Source: an uncultured Thermomicrobiales bacterium (GTDB lineage Bacteria; Chloroflexota; Chloroflexia; Thermomicrobiales; UBA6265). Taken from it: 59,117 nucleotides of DNA. Made by a program: the position numbers and the translations under genes. The notes beneath the pieces are model-generated. The model was given only the letters and a program-made list of their open reading frames with translations. It was not told where the DNA came from and did no database searches. How positions within the stretch are numbered: the first letter of the stretch is position 1; each line of letters opens with the position of its first letter. Positions 46,117 to 54,644 of the stretch are shown here, piece after piece. Location: NCBI GenBank assembly GCA_902806405.1, contig CADCWL010000221.1, positions 1 through 59,117 of the forward strand. Reading direction: 5' to 3'.

Positions 46117-46869
46117 TCAGCCGGTGCCTTCGATCAGTTCACGCCGCTTGTTGTGCCCGAGGTACCCGCCGAGCGCGGACGCCACAAGCGGAAGCAGCAA
46201 GCCGAGGAAGGTGCCCAGCGCGCTGTCGCGCACGTTGTCGAAAGTGCTCTCCGTGTCCGCGCCGGCCACGGCATCCTCGGCGGCCGCGCCGGCCTGAGCC
46301 TGGGCATCCTGCGCCTGGGTCGCCGCCTCATCGGTGGTGACGCCTTGCTGCTGCGCCGCCTCCTGGGTGACGTTCAGGATGTCGCCGATGTTCGAGCTCA
46401 GGGTCCCGAAGAGGTTCCCGAGGCCGCTGGTCGTCAGGTACGCCAGCAGCAGCAAACCGGCGGCGCCGACCATCAAGCCGTTGACGAGACCGCCGAACGG
46501 CCCATCCACCGCCGCCGTCTTCGCGGCGAGCCAGCCGCCGACCGCGAAGGAGACGAGCGCGCTGATCGCCCCCCAGACAGCGGCCCAGGTGCCGATCTCG
46601 CCGGCGGAGTTTGCCGGATCGAGCACCGAAGCGCCGAGCCCGAGGCCAAGCACCGTCATCAGCAGAAAGGTCGCCAGAGCGGTGACGAGTCCGGCGACGA
46701 TCGGGCCCCATTGGACCCGGTTCCGGACCGTCATCACGTTCTCGCCGGTCCGCACCGGCTGCTGGTACCCGACGGTGCGGGTGGTCGCGTAACTATCGTC
46801 ACCGAGTCGACCACCATTGCCGACCGTGGTCGTTCCCGGCTCGTAGGTGCCGGACCTTTGCGTTTCCAT
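46117..46869 (-). CDS. Four-transmembrane protein of unknown function
   Basis: The 250-residue protein has a hydrophilic N-terminus of about 50 residues, three membrane helices (WGPIVAGLVTALATFLLMTV, WAAVWGAISALVSFAVGGWLA, GGLVNGLMVGAAGLLLLAYL), an Ala/Gln-rich segment (EAAQQQGVTTDEAATQAQDA) and a fourth helix rich in small residues (FLGLLLPLVASALGGYLG). The ATG at 46869 has GGGAG about nine bases upstream. No named family is recognised with confidence. It lies between PRC-barrel genes and is followed by a strong hairpin, so it probably belongs to the same stress-envelope group. Confidence 0.7.
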   Translation of the reverse strand: METQRSGTYEPGTTTVGNGGRLGDDSYATTRTVGYQQPVRTGENVMTVRNRVQWGPIVAGLVTALATFLLMTVLGLGLGASVLDPANSAGEIGTWAAVWGAISALVSFAVGGWLAAKTAAVDGPFGGLVNGLMVGAAGLLLLAYLTTSGLGNLFGTLSSNIGDILNVTQEAAQQQGVTTDEAATQAQDAQAQAGAAAEDAVAGADTESTFDNVRDSALGTFLGLLLPLVASALGGYLGHNKRRELIEGTG

Positions 46870-46932
46870 CCGTGTTCTCCCTGACTTCCGGCGTCCGTTG
46901 CGGCGGGACGGCACGCCGCGCCCTCACCGGTG

Positions 46933-46964
46933 GCGGCCGACCCGGCATGGGCCGGGTCGGCCGC
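46933..46964 (-). terminator. Perfect 14-bp hairpin downstream of the PRC-DUF2382 gene
   Basis: gcggccgacccggc (46933-46946) pairs perfectly with 46951-46964 around a 4-base loop, starting ten bases after the stop of the minus-strand gene. It is a likely terminator lacking a U tract. Confidence 0.6.
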
Positions 46965-46974
46965 CCATTCCGAA

Positions 46975-47952
46975 TTAGCTGTTGCGGCCGGCGTTGCGGA
47001 CGGCGTCCGTCGCCTGGTCCAGGAGGCCCTCGCCCTCGCCGGTGGTCCCGGTGGTGCCGCTCCCCGTGGTCGTGCTGGTCGTGCGGGTCGTCGCCGAACC
47101 GGTGGTGCCGGTCGTGCCGGTTGTCGTCCCACCCTCAACAACGTTCTCGGAGACGCGGACCTCTTCGCGGCGGACGGTGCCGGCGACCTGCTCGGTGCGC
47201 TGGACCGCCTCCTTGCCGATCTCGACCTCCTCCGCGACCCGGACCGTCTTCTGCAGCGAGACCTCCTCGCCCATGATCGGCACGTCGATCGTCCCGCCCT
47301 CGAAGGCGGTCGCGTCGGACGCGTCGAGCGGGCGGTCGACCACCCGGCGCTGGACGCGGACCCGCTCCTCGGTGACCGGCACCTCCAGGATCCGCTCCTC
47401 GGAGACGACGTCCTTGGTGATCTCGACCTCGCCGATCTCGCGCTGCGTCTTGACCGCGGAGAGCGACTCCTCGTGGACCGGAACGCTGATCGTGTCGCTG
47501 CCGCTGACGCGGGTGGTCTCGACGGCGGCCGTCGCGGCGACATCCATCCCGGCATCGGTCCGGGACACGTCGGCCCCGTAGCCCATGTCCGTGGCGCCCG
47601 TCGTGGTCGTGCCGGTGGTCGCCATCCCGGTGTCGTAGGCGCTCGTGCTGGCCGGGGCGACGCTGTCGACCATCGTGCCGGTCGTGGTGGTGGCGCCCAT
47701 GTCGGTCGCGTAGCCGCCGGTCGGCTCGGTGTCCCAGCCCTGGTTGAGGGCGGCGTCCTTGGTCACGTTGAGGTAGACCCGGCCCTCCTCGGCGCTGGCC
47801 ACCGCGCTCGTCGGGATGTAGTAGTCGGTCGGGAAGAAGAAGCCCTTCTCGACGACGACGTAGTTCGGCTGGACGGCGACGACCGAGCCGACCTTCTCGC
47901 CGTCGGAGCCGTAGACGTCCGTGCCCTCGCTGATGCTGTACTGATCGACCAT
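46975..47952 (-). CDS. PRC-barrel and DUF2382 (YsnF/AvaK) domain stress protein
   Basis: The 325-residue protein starts with a PRC-barrel domain (residues 1-70: GSDGEKVGSVVAVQPNYVVVE). A Thr/Gly/Met-rich linker (85-145) leads into the DUF2382 domain (about 155-275), whose paired repeats are visible: TISVPVHEESLSAVKTQREIG, VVSEERILEVPVTEERVRVQRR and IDVPIMGEEVSLQKTVRV. The tail is a Thr/Gly/Ser repeat ending in a short helix. Proteins of this type are general-stress proteins of unknown mechanism. The ATG at 47952 has AGGAGG nine bases upstream; the next ORF start at 47973 would overlap that site. Confidence 0.88.
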   Translation of the reverse strand: MVDQYSISEGTDVYGSDGEKVGSVVAVQPNYVVVEKGFFFPTDYYIPTSAVASAEEGRVYLNVTKDAALNQGWDTEPTGGYATDMGATTTTGTMVDSVAPASTSAYDTGMATTGTTTTGATDMGYGADVSRTDAGMDVAATAAVETTRVSGSDTISVPVHEESLSAVKTQREIGEVEITKDVVSEERILEVPVTEERVRVQRRVVDRPLDASDATAFEGGTIDVPIMGEEVSLQKTVRVAEEVEIGKEAVQRTEQVAGTVRREEVRVSENVVEGGTTTGTTGTTGSATTRTTSTTTGSGTTGTTGEGEGLLDQATDAVRNAGRNS

Positions 47953-48190
47953 CTGTCGCGTCCTCCTTGGCAATGTTCGCTAGCACGTGTCGCATACGTG
48001 CCCGCTAAGTCGGACGAACGGAAAACGCCGCACGTCCGGCTGATCGCTTTAGCGCAACCGACGTGCCAACCGCGAATGCTCGCCATCGCGCGAGTGTAGC
48101 GAACGCTTCTCTCTACCAACCATCGACGTCCAGGGCGCTGGCGCGGTCGTCGGGGGGGCCGCGCCGGGTAGGCGAGGCGGGCTCGGAGCG

Positions 48191-48775
48191 TCAGGGCGGT
48201 CCGCCAACGAGGGACACGACGGGGCCGGCCAGCAGTTCGCTCAGGTACCGGTTGCCGGCGGCGCGGCGGGCGGCCCACTCTCCGGGGCGGAAGTACGCGA
48301 GCTCGATGGGAGGCCAATCCGGATGCGGCCCGAGGACGGCGACCGCCCGTGCCAGCACGCCATCGACCGCCTCCAGCGGAAGCTCGCCAACGAGGACCAG
48401 GTGAACGGGGTCGGCATCTTGCCGGGTCGGGCGGAGGTGACCGGCGACCAGCGCCAGCTCCAAGCCGGGCACGCCCTCCACGGCCGCCGCGAGACCCGCC
48501 TCCGGCCCGATCGCCGCGAGGATCAGGGTGGTGAGCGGCTCCAGCAGCGGGCAGCGAGGATCCGGCCGATAGAGCCGCGCGTTGCCGGCGCGCTGGTCAC
48601 GCAGGACGCCGATCCGGACCAGCTTGTAGCACTCATGCTGGAGGCTGCTGACCGGCAGATCGAGCAGGCGCGACAGGTCGGTCAGGGAAAAACCGAGGTG
48701 GGGACGGGCGAGGATGTGACCGAGGACCGCCGCCCGCAACTTGGAGGAGAAGAGCTCGGCCAGCAACCCGCTCAC
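48191..48775 (-). CDS. Winged-helix transcriptional regulator with a degenerate nucleotidyltransferase-like domain
   Basis: The 194-residue protein has an N-terminal winged helix (about 5-75: SSKLRAAVLGHILARPHLGF, SLTDLSRLLDLPVSSLQHE, RAGNARLYRPD). The C-terminal half aligns in layout with MNT-type nucleotidyltransferases that follow such wHTH domains, ending in LAGPVVSLVGG. The active-site pattern is lost, however: GS is GH (VAGHLRPTRQDADPVHLVLVGE) and the paired aspartates D-x-D are not present. It probably senses rather than modifies. The GTG at 48775 has GGGAGG six bases upstream. It lies upstream of the stress genes on the same strand and may control them. Confidence 0.7.
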   Translation of the reverse strand: MSGLLAELFSSKLRAAVLGHILARPHLGFSLTDLSRLLDLPVSSLQHECYKLVRIGVLRDQRAGNARLYRPDPRCPLLEPLTTLILAAIGPEAGLAAAVEGVPGLELALVAGHLRPTRQDADPVHLVLVGELPLEAVDGVLARAVAVLGPHPDWPPIELAYFRPGEWAARRAAGNRYLSELLAGPVVSLVGGPP

Positions 48776-48985
48776 CCGTCGCCTCCCGCCGCGTCGGCGA
48801 TCGCCGTCCGCCTCCGGCCACGGGCGGCATCGTAGCAGCCACGCGGCGGCTGGCCGAAGCGTGGGAGCGCGGGAGTGCCACGGTCGTCAAGCCGGCACGG
48901 ATCACGACGGCGGCCATGCGGTATTCTTGGTTTGGCGTCTCACGGCGTCGGGCTACGGTCGCCCGTCGGCGGCCGTTCCGTCTTT

Positions 48986-50428
48986 ATGGAGGAGTCTTCC
49001 ATTAGTACCGCGCTGGCGATGGTCGCCGTCGTCGTCCTCGTGGCCGCCAACGGATTCTTCGTCGCGACCGAGTTCGCGCTCGTCTCGGTCCGCCGCACCC
49101 GCATGCAGCAGTTGGCGGCCGAAGGGAACCGGCGGGCCGCGAGCGTCCTGACCAGGATCGACCACCTCGACACCTATATTGCCGCCACCCAGCTCGGGAT
49201 CACGATCGCGAGCCTGGCCCTCGGCTGGATCGGCGAGCCGGCCCTGGAGCCGCTCCTCGTGCCGCTGATCCACGCTTTGCCGTTCATTCCGGAGGGGGCG
49301 CGGGACGCGGCCTCCCACACCGGTGCCGCGGTGATCGCATTCGGCGTGATCACCTCCCTCCACATCGTCTTCGGGGAGCTGGCGCCGAAGAGCATCGCCC
49401 TGCAGCGGCCGGACGCCACGTCGCTCGTGGTGGCCGGGCCGATCCAGCTCTTCTTCGTCGTCTTCCGGCCGTTCATCTCCGCCCTCAACGGCGTCGGCAA
49501 CGCGGTCGTCCGCCTCGTCGGGATCGAGCCGGCCGGGGGACACGCGCTTGTCCAGTCGGCCGACGAGCTGAAGCTGGCGGTCGATGCCAGCCGCGAGGCG
49601 GGCCTTGTTCAGCAGTCGGCCCACGATCTCGTCGACCGCGCCTTCCTCTTCACCAACCTCGACGTGCGGCACGCGATGGTGCCCCGGACGGAGATGTCGG
49701 CGGTGCCGGTCGACGCTTCGCTCGACGACGTGTTGGAGGTAGCGACCCGGACCGGGCATTTGCGACTTCCGGTCTACGACGGCGACCTCGACCACATCGT
49801 CGGCATCATCAACGTCAAGCGCCTCCTCCCCCTCGTCGTCGCCGACCGCGCGACCGGACCGGCGGGCGGCGCGGTGCCGTTCGATCTGCGGGCGGTGATG
49901 AGCGAGGCACTGGCGGTGCCGGAGACGGCGCCGGCGTCGGACCTGCTGACGCAGCTGCGCGAGACCCACACCCAGCTCGCGATCGCGATCGACGAGCACG
50001 GCGGCACGGCCGGGATCGTCTCCCTGGTCGACCTCGTCGAGAACCTCGTCGGCGAGATCGAGGACGAACGCGACCCGGTCGACGCGGCGCCGGCGATCGC
50101 CGCCGACGGCAGCTTCGCGCTCGACGGCCTGACGACGCTGGTGGAAGCGAAGGAGTACTACGATCTCGACCTCGACGCCGAGGAGATGGGGGTCGAGACG
50201 GTCGGCGGCTACGTCTTCAACCGTCTCGGCCGCCCGGCCGAGATCGGGGACGAGGTGCTGGTGCCGAGCGGTCAGGTCTTGCGCGTCGAGGAGCTGGACG
50301 GGCTCCGGGTGGCCGGCCTGCGGGTGCTGCCGCCGCGCACGGAGAGCGGCGACACCGCCGCGAACGGGTCAGCGGACGGGTCGGCGCTGGCGGCGACCGG
50401 CGCCGGCGCGGCGGGAACCATCCGATAA
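48986..50428 (+). CDS. CNNM/CorC-type hemolysin-family transporter (DUF21-CBS-CorC_HlyC)
   Basis: The 480-residue protein has a DUF21 membrane domain (about 1-200: ATEFALVSVRRTRMQQLA, GELAPKSIALQRP), a pair of CBS domains (about 215-345: RHAMVPRTEMSAVPVDASLDD, LRLPVYDGDLDHIVGIINVK) and a C-terminal CorC_HlyC domain (about 365-440). The loop AIDEHGGTAGIVSLVDLVENLVGEIEDE is characteristic, read in parts as AIDEHGGTAGIVSL and LVENLVGEIEDE. Homologues are Mg2+ or other cation exporters. The ATG at 48986 is chosen; a GGAGGAG just inside the frame hints that the real start might be slightly downstream. The final 45 residues are Ala/Gly-rich. Confidence 0.9.
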   Translation: MEESSISTALAMVAVVVLVAANGFFVATEFALVSVRRTRMQQLAAEGNRRAASVLTRIDHLDTYIAATQLGITIASLALGWIGEPALEPLLVPLIHALPFIPEGARDAASHTGAAVIAFGVITSLHIVFGELAPKSIALQRPDATSLVVAGPIQLFFVVFRPFISALNGVGNAVVRLVGIEPAGGHALVQSADELKLAVDASREAGLVQQSAHDLVDRAFLFTNLDVRHAMVPRTEMSAVPVDASLDDVLEVATRTGHLRLPVYDGDLDHIVGIINVKRLLPLVVADRATGPAGGAVPFDLRAVMSEALAVPETAPASDLLTQLRETHTQLAIAIDEHGGTAGIVSLVDLVENLVGEIEDERDPVDAAPAIAADGSFALDGLTTLVEAKEYYDLDLDAEEMGVETVGGYVFNRLGRPAEIGDEVLVPSGQVLRVEELDGLRVAGLRVLPPRTESGDTAANGSADGSALAATGAGAAGTIR

Positions 50429-50467
50429 GGGGTGGCTCGTCGGCCGGGCGACGGGGGGCGGGACGAC

Positions 50468-50839
50468 GTGGACGAGACCGGCCCCGCCCGCGCCGACCCC
50501 GATAGCCGGGCGCGGACGCACCTCGCCAACGAGCGGACCTTCCTGGCATGGCTGCGGACCGGGCTGAACCTGATCGCGCTCGGTCTCGTCGCCGCCCAGC
50601 TGCTGGAGCAAGAGCTCTTCTCCGACATCCCGATCGTGACCCTCTTCGCGGCGCTGCTGGTCGGGAGCGGGGTGGCGATGGTGGGGGCGGCAGGCGTCCA
50701 CTTCGACCACAGCCGCGCCGCGATCGAGACCGGGACCTACCGCTCCAACGCGCGGGTCATCGTGGTCGGGGCCGCGCTCGTCATCGGCATCGGTCTGACC
50801 GCGCTCGCGCTCGTCTTCCTGCTGCGCCAGGGCCGGTAG
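50468..50839 (+). CDS. DUF202 family membrane protein (YidH-like)
   Basis: The 123-residue protein has the DUF202 signature HLANERTFLAWLRTGLNLIALG near residues 18-39 (given here in parts: HLANERTFLAW, LRTGLNLIALG) and three membrane helices. The function is unknown. The start is uncertain: the GTG at 50468 is preferred, and a GTG at 50432 would add 12 residues. It follows the CNNM-type gene by 39 nt and precedes the PadR gene by 33 nt, so the three may share a transcript. Confidence 0.85.
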   Translation: MDETGPARADPDSRARTHLANERTFLAWLRTGLNLIALGLVAAQLLEQELFSDIPIVTLFAALLVGSGVAMVGAAGVHFDHSRAAIETGTYRSNARVIVVGAALVIGIGLTALALVFLLRQGR

Positions 50840-50872
50840 GACGGCGCGCCCGGGGAACCAGGAGGGGAGGCG

Positions 50873-51442
50873 GTGAGCCGAGCCGAGATGCCGGCCGAGC
50901 ACGCGATCCTCGGCCTGCTGGCTCTCGATGACCGCGAGGGAGAGGGGTATGGGTACGACCTGGCCCGCCACTTCGCCGCGGGGAGACCGCTCGCGAACGT
51001 GCTCCGGCTGGAGCCGGGGATGCTCTACCATCACCTCAAGAAGCTGGCCCGCAGCGGTTGGGTGGAGGCGTCGCTCGCGCCCCAGGCGGGCCGCCCGCCG
51101 CGTCGCGTCCACCGCTTGACGGAGGCGGGCCGGAGCGAGCTGCGGCGCTGGCTCGGGGAGCCGGTGGCCCGCACGCGGGAGATTCGGCTCGAGTTCCTGG
51201 TCAAACTCTACTTCGCGCGGCGCCTCGACCCGGCGCGGGCGGCACTCCTCCTCGCCGAGCAGCGGGAGACGTGCCGCCGCTTGGAGACGTCCCTCTCTCG
51301 CCAGCTCGCGGCGATCGGGAGGGACGGCGGCAACCCGAGCGACGCGTCCTACACCCGCCTGGTGCTGGAGCTCCGTCTGGCGCAGACCCGTGCCGCAACC
51401 GCCTGGCTGGAACGGGCGGCGGCGGAAGAAGGGGACGGGTGA
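50873..51442 (+). CDS. PadR-family transcriptional regulator
   Basis: The 189-residue protein has the PadR winged helix in the first 90 residues (HAILGLLALDDREGEGYGYDL, MLYHHLKKLARSGWVEASL, RRVHRLTEAGRSELRRWL) and a helical C-terminal dimerisation half (RAALLLAEQRETCRRLETS). The GTG start has GGGAGG three to four bases upstream within AGGAGGGGAGG. PadR proteins are often repressors of adjacent multidrug ABC exporters and respond to the drug itself; the ABC exporter 311 nt downstream is the obvious candidate target. Confidence 0.88.
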   Translation: MSRAEMPAEHAILGLLALDDREGEGYGYDLARHFAAGRPLANVLRLEPGMLYHHLKKLARSGWVEASLAPQAGRPPRRVHRLTEAGRSELRRWLGEPVARTREIRLEFLVKLYFARRLDPARAALLLAEQRETCRRLETSLSRQLAAIGRDGGNPSDASYTRLVLELRLAQTRAATAWLERAAAEEGDG

Positions 51443-51753
51443 GAGGCGGCCGGGGCGTGGACGGTCCCGGCCGTCCCGTCTCGCGCGGGCGCCGGCTCAT
51501 CCCGGTGGCGTCCGCGCCGCCCGCGAACGCCCCCCGGACCGAACCCACGAAGCCGGACCGGTGCCGAGCACGACCGCGGACCTCCGGCGATCGACCGGGG
51601 CTCGGTTCGACCCCTCCCCCTCGACGCTCCGTGGGCCGCGGCGTCGCCGCCGCACTCGCCTCCGGCCGCTTGATGTCCGACACTGCCGCCAAGTGAGCCG
51701 CCGACGCCCGCCAACGAGGGGTAAGCGGGCGACGACGGGGGACGGGGCCGGCA
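51443..51753. other. Intergenic region upstream of the ABC exporter
   Basis: No gene is supported. It is the expected site of a promoter and a PadR operator, but no clear inverted-repeat operator was identified by eye. Confidence 0.45.
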
Positions 51754-53874
51754 ATGCAGCGCGGGGCGGGGCCGATCGGGCGGATGATGGGGGGCGGGCG
51801 ACCCTTGCCGCCCGGTGCCGGCCGCAAGGTCGACCGGCAGACGCTGCGGCGCGTCTTCGGTTTCTTCCGACCGTACCGGCGGCGGGTGGCGTTGACGCTG
51901 GTCGCGATCCTGGTCGTCGCCGTTCTCGGGCTGCTCAACCCCTACCTCCTGAAGCTCATCATCGACGAGGCGATCCCGCGGCGGGACCTCGGCGCCCTCT
52001 ACCTGTACGTGGGGCTGATGATCGCCGTGCCGATCGCGACCGGCCTGATCGGGGTCGGCCAGACCTATCTGAACACCCTGATCGGCCAGCGGGTGATGCA
52101 GGACCTGCGGAACGCGCTCTACGGCCATCTGCAGCGGATGCCGCTCCGCTTCTTCACCTCGACGCGGACGGGTGAGATCCAGTCCCGCCTCAGCAGCGAC
52201 GTCGGCGGCGTCCAGCAGGTGGTGACGGAGACGGCGACCAGCATCGTCAGCAACCTCGCCACCGCCCTCTCGACCGTCGTCGCCATGTGGCTCATCTCCT
52301 GGGAGTTGGCCCTGATCTCGCTCGGGCTGCTCCCCGTCTTCCTGGTACTGACCTACAAGGTCGGCAAGGTCCGTCGCGAGCTGACGACGACGACCCAGCG
52401 GACCGTCGCCGACCTCTCGGCGCTGGTCGAGGAGACGCTGTCGGTCAGCGGCGTGCTGCTGACCAAGTCGTTCGGCCGGCAGGCGCGGGAGACCGAGCGG
52501 TTCCGGGACGAGAACGCCCGCCTCTCCGCCTTTCAGGCCCGGCAGCAGATGGTCGGCCGCTGGTTCTTCATGATCATCTCGACCTTCTTCAGCATCACCC
52601 CGGCGGTCGTCTACTGGTTCGCCGGCCGCCAGATCATCGGCGGCGGCGGCGGCCTCTCGATCGGCGACGTGGTCGCCTTCACCTCCTTGCAGAGCCGGCT
52701 CTTCTTCCCGCTCGGGCAGTTGCTCAACGTCCAGGTCGAGATCCAGGGCGCGCTGGCCCTCTTCGACCGGATCTTCGAGTACCTCGACCTGCCGGTCGCG
52801 ATCGCCGACCGGCCCGGCGCCCGCGCCCTCGACCCGGCCACGGTGCGCGGGCATCTGCGGTTCCGCCACGTCTCGTTCCGGTACGACGAGGGGGACGGGG
52901 GGCCCGAGGGGGCGGAGGAGCCGGCGGCCGACCGGCACCGCGGCGCCCCGCGCCCTCCCGGGGCACGGGAGACCCTTCCCACGCCCACGTCTCGGCGGCA
53001 CGATCCCGCGCAAGCTCAGACCGAGGCCGTGGTCCCGCGGACCGACCGCGAGGCGTTCGCGTCCTTTGCCCCCTCCGACCTCGCCGCACCTCCCCCCCCA
53101 CTCACCCTCACCGACGTCGACTTCGAGGTCGCACCGGGGCAGTTGGTGGCGCTGGTGGGGCCGAGCGGCGCCGGGAAGAGCACGATCTCGCTGCTGGTGC
53201 CGCGGCTCTACGACGTCAACGCGGGGGCGATCGAGATCGACGGGGTCGACATCCGGGACGCGACGCTGGCGAGCCTCGGCGCGGTGATTGGGATGGTCAC
53301 CCAGGAGACGTACCTCTTCCACTCCACGATCCGGGAGAACATCGCGTACGGCAAGCCGGGTGCGACCCAGGCGGAACTCGAGGCGGCGGCACGGGCCGCC
53401 GCCATCCACGACCGGATCGCGGATCTGCCGGAGGGATACGATACGGTGGTCGGGGAGCGGGGCTACAAGCTCTCCGGCGGCGAGAAGCAGCGGGTCGCGA
53501 TCGCCCGGGTGATCTTGAAAGACCCCCGCATCCTGATCCTGGACGAGGCGACGAGCGCCCTCGACACCCACTCCGAGCGCCTGATCCAGCGCGCCCTGGA
53601 GCCGCTGATGCGGAACCGGACGACGTTAGCGATCGCGCACCGGCTGAGCACCGTTCTCGCTGCCGACCTGATCCTGGTCGTCGACCGCGGTCGGATCGTG
53701 GAGCGGGGGAGCCACGCCGAGCTGCTGGCGACGGATGGCGCATACGCCCGGCTGTACCGGGAGCAGTTCGCGACCACGGAGCAGGACGGAGCCGCCCCGA
53801 CCGCCGCCGCCGCGTTCACCCTCGCGGGGCCGCCTGCCCTCGGCGGTATCGCCTCGCGCAAGTTGGAAGCCTGA
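51754..53874 (+). CDS. ABC exporter, fused permease and ATPase, with a large low-complexity insertion
   Basis: The 706-residue half-transporter has six transmembrane helices (about 35-330) and a C-terminal ATPase: Walker A GPSGAGKST near 470, signature LSGGE near 573, Walker B ILILDEATSALD near 593 and the H-loop AHRLST near 629. Homodimerisation is expected because no second half is adjacent. About 70 extra residues (roughly 377-448), rich in Pro, Ala, Arg and Glu, separate the first ATPase strand (LRFRHVSFRYDEGDG) from LTDVDFEVAPGQ, where homologues have only a few residues. The catalytic motifs are intact, so the insertion is probably a tolerated flexible loop. Substrate unknown; drug or lipid export is likely. 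Confidence 0.92.
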   Translation: MQRGAGPIGRMMGGGRPLPPGAGRKVDRQTLRRVFGFFRPYRRRVALTLVAILVVAVLGLLNPYLLKLIIDEAIPRRDLGALYLYVGLMIAVPIATGLIGVGQTYLNTLIGQRVMQDLRNALYGHLQRMPLRFFTSTRTGEIQSRLSSDVGGVQQVVTETATSIVSNLATALSTVVAMWLISWELALISLGLLPVFLVLTYKVGKVRRELTTTTQRTVADLSALVEETLSVSGVLLTKSFGRQARETERFRDENARLSAFQARQQMVGRWFFMIISTFFSITPAVVYWFAGRQIIGGGGGLSIGDVVAFTSLQSRLFFPLGQLLNVQVEIQGALALFDRIFEYLDLPVAIADRPGARALDPATVRGHLRFRHVSFRYDEGDGGPEGAEEPAADRHRGAPRPPGARETLPTPTSRRHDPAQAQTEAVVPRTDREAFASFAPSDLAAPPPPLTLTDVDFEVAPGQLVALVGPSGAGKSTISLLVPRLYDVNAGAIEIDGVDIRDATLASLGAVIGMVTQETYLFHSTIRENIAYGKPGATQAELEAAARAAAIHDRIADLPEGYDTVVGERGYKLSGGEKQRVAIARVILKDPRILILDEATSALDTHSERLIQRALEPLMRNRTTLAIAHRLSTVLAADLILVVDRGRIVERGSHAELLATDGAYARLYREQFATTEQDGAAPTAAAAFTLAGPPALGGIASRKLEA

Positions 53875-54537
53875 GCACGCGAAGGATCGCATGGGTCGCC
53901 GCGCGGACGGCACCGTCCTGCCCGCACGAGCTGGTCGAGGCGCTCTTCGGGGACGATCTCTGCGCCGCCAAGCGACACCCCGCGCACCGACGCAGCGGCC
54001 GCGACGACCCGATGGGGCGTGTGCTCGCGATCGCGCGAGGGACGACGAGCCGAGAACGTCGGAGGAAATCGCAGGGCCCGACAGGGTCTGGCAGGAGCAT
54101 CTCCGCGGCGAAGCAGCGTCTCCGGACGAGGCGAAGCGGACGCCCCTCCAAGCAGCGCTCCAGAGCGGTTGCAAGGAGCGTTGCAAGCCACGACGGACCT
54201 GCGGCACCTGGATCACAGCGGCCAACGGCGCACTACGGACGCCTTGCACCGGCCGGTTGCCGACCCCAACACCGGAGGATTTGGAAACCGTGGGGGACGA
54301 ACCAGCGGCGCTTCCGGGTTGGCGATCCGCTGGCGCGCTTCCTCCCCGATGCCACGGCGAGGACGATGCTAGTGAGACAGATCCTGCCCGGGTTCGAGCC
54401 AATCCGCGTCGATGCCGATCTCGCGGCAGAACCGGGCCGCTGTCCGGTGGCCGTCTAGCCCCCTCCGCGAGCGAAACAACGAGTTTGCGCGATGGTGGTA
54501 CCCTAGCGTCGACGGTTGCCTCACGGCACCCGGGGTT

Positions 54538-54600
54538 GCCGCGCGCCCCGTACCCGCGCGGCTGACGGGGGGGACTGCCAGATCGGCGGTCCCTTTTTTT
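54538..54600 (+). promoter_or_regulatory. Structured leader with intrinsic terminator, candidate riboswitch or attenuator
   Basis: Two hairpins occur in series upstream of the cation-transporter operon. The first is an 8-bp stem (54538-54545, 54555-54562). The second is a 9-bp stem with one G-U pair (54571-54579, 54585-54593) followed by seven T (54594-54600), which has all marks of an intrinsic terminator. It ends 44 nt before the GTG start. The arrangement suggests transcription attenuation controlling transporter expression. No known riboswitch consensus was recognised by eye. Confidence 0.55.
54571..54600 (+). terminator. Intrinsic (rho-independent) terminator
   Basis: gggactgcc (54571-54579) and ggcggtccc (54585-54593) form a 9-bp stem with a 5-base loop, directly followed by a run of seven T. 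It is the only hairpin with a real U tract noticed in this window. It lies upstream of, not after, a gene. Confidence 0.85.
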
Positions 54601-54644
54601 GTTGCGCGTCGGGCCGGCCAGGCCGGCGGGCGGGGGGAACGCCC

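Larger units (their letters stand above)
53875..54644. other. Long intergenic region with gene-like fragments and a structured leader
   Basis: There is no intact gene. Near 54300-54470 both strands read protein-like fragments (plus: RFRVGDPLARFLPDATARTM; minus: GHRTAARFCREIGIDADWLE), which may be remnants. The right end is the leader of the antiporter operon, listed separately. Confidence 0.45.
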
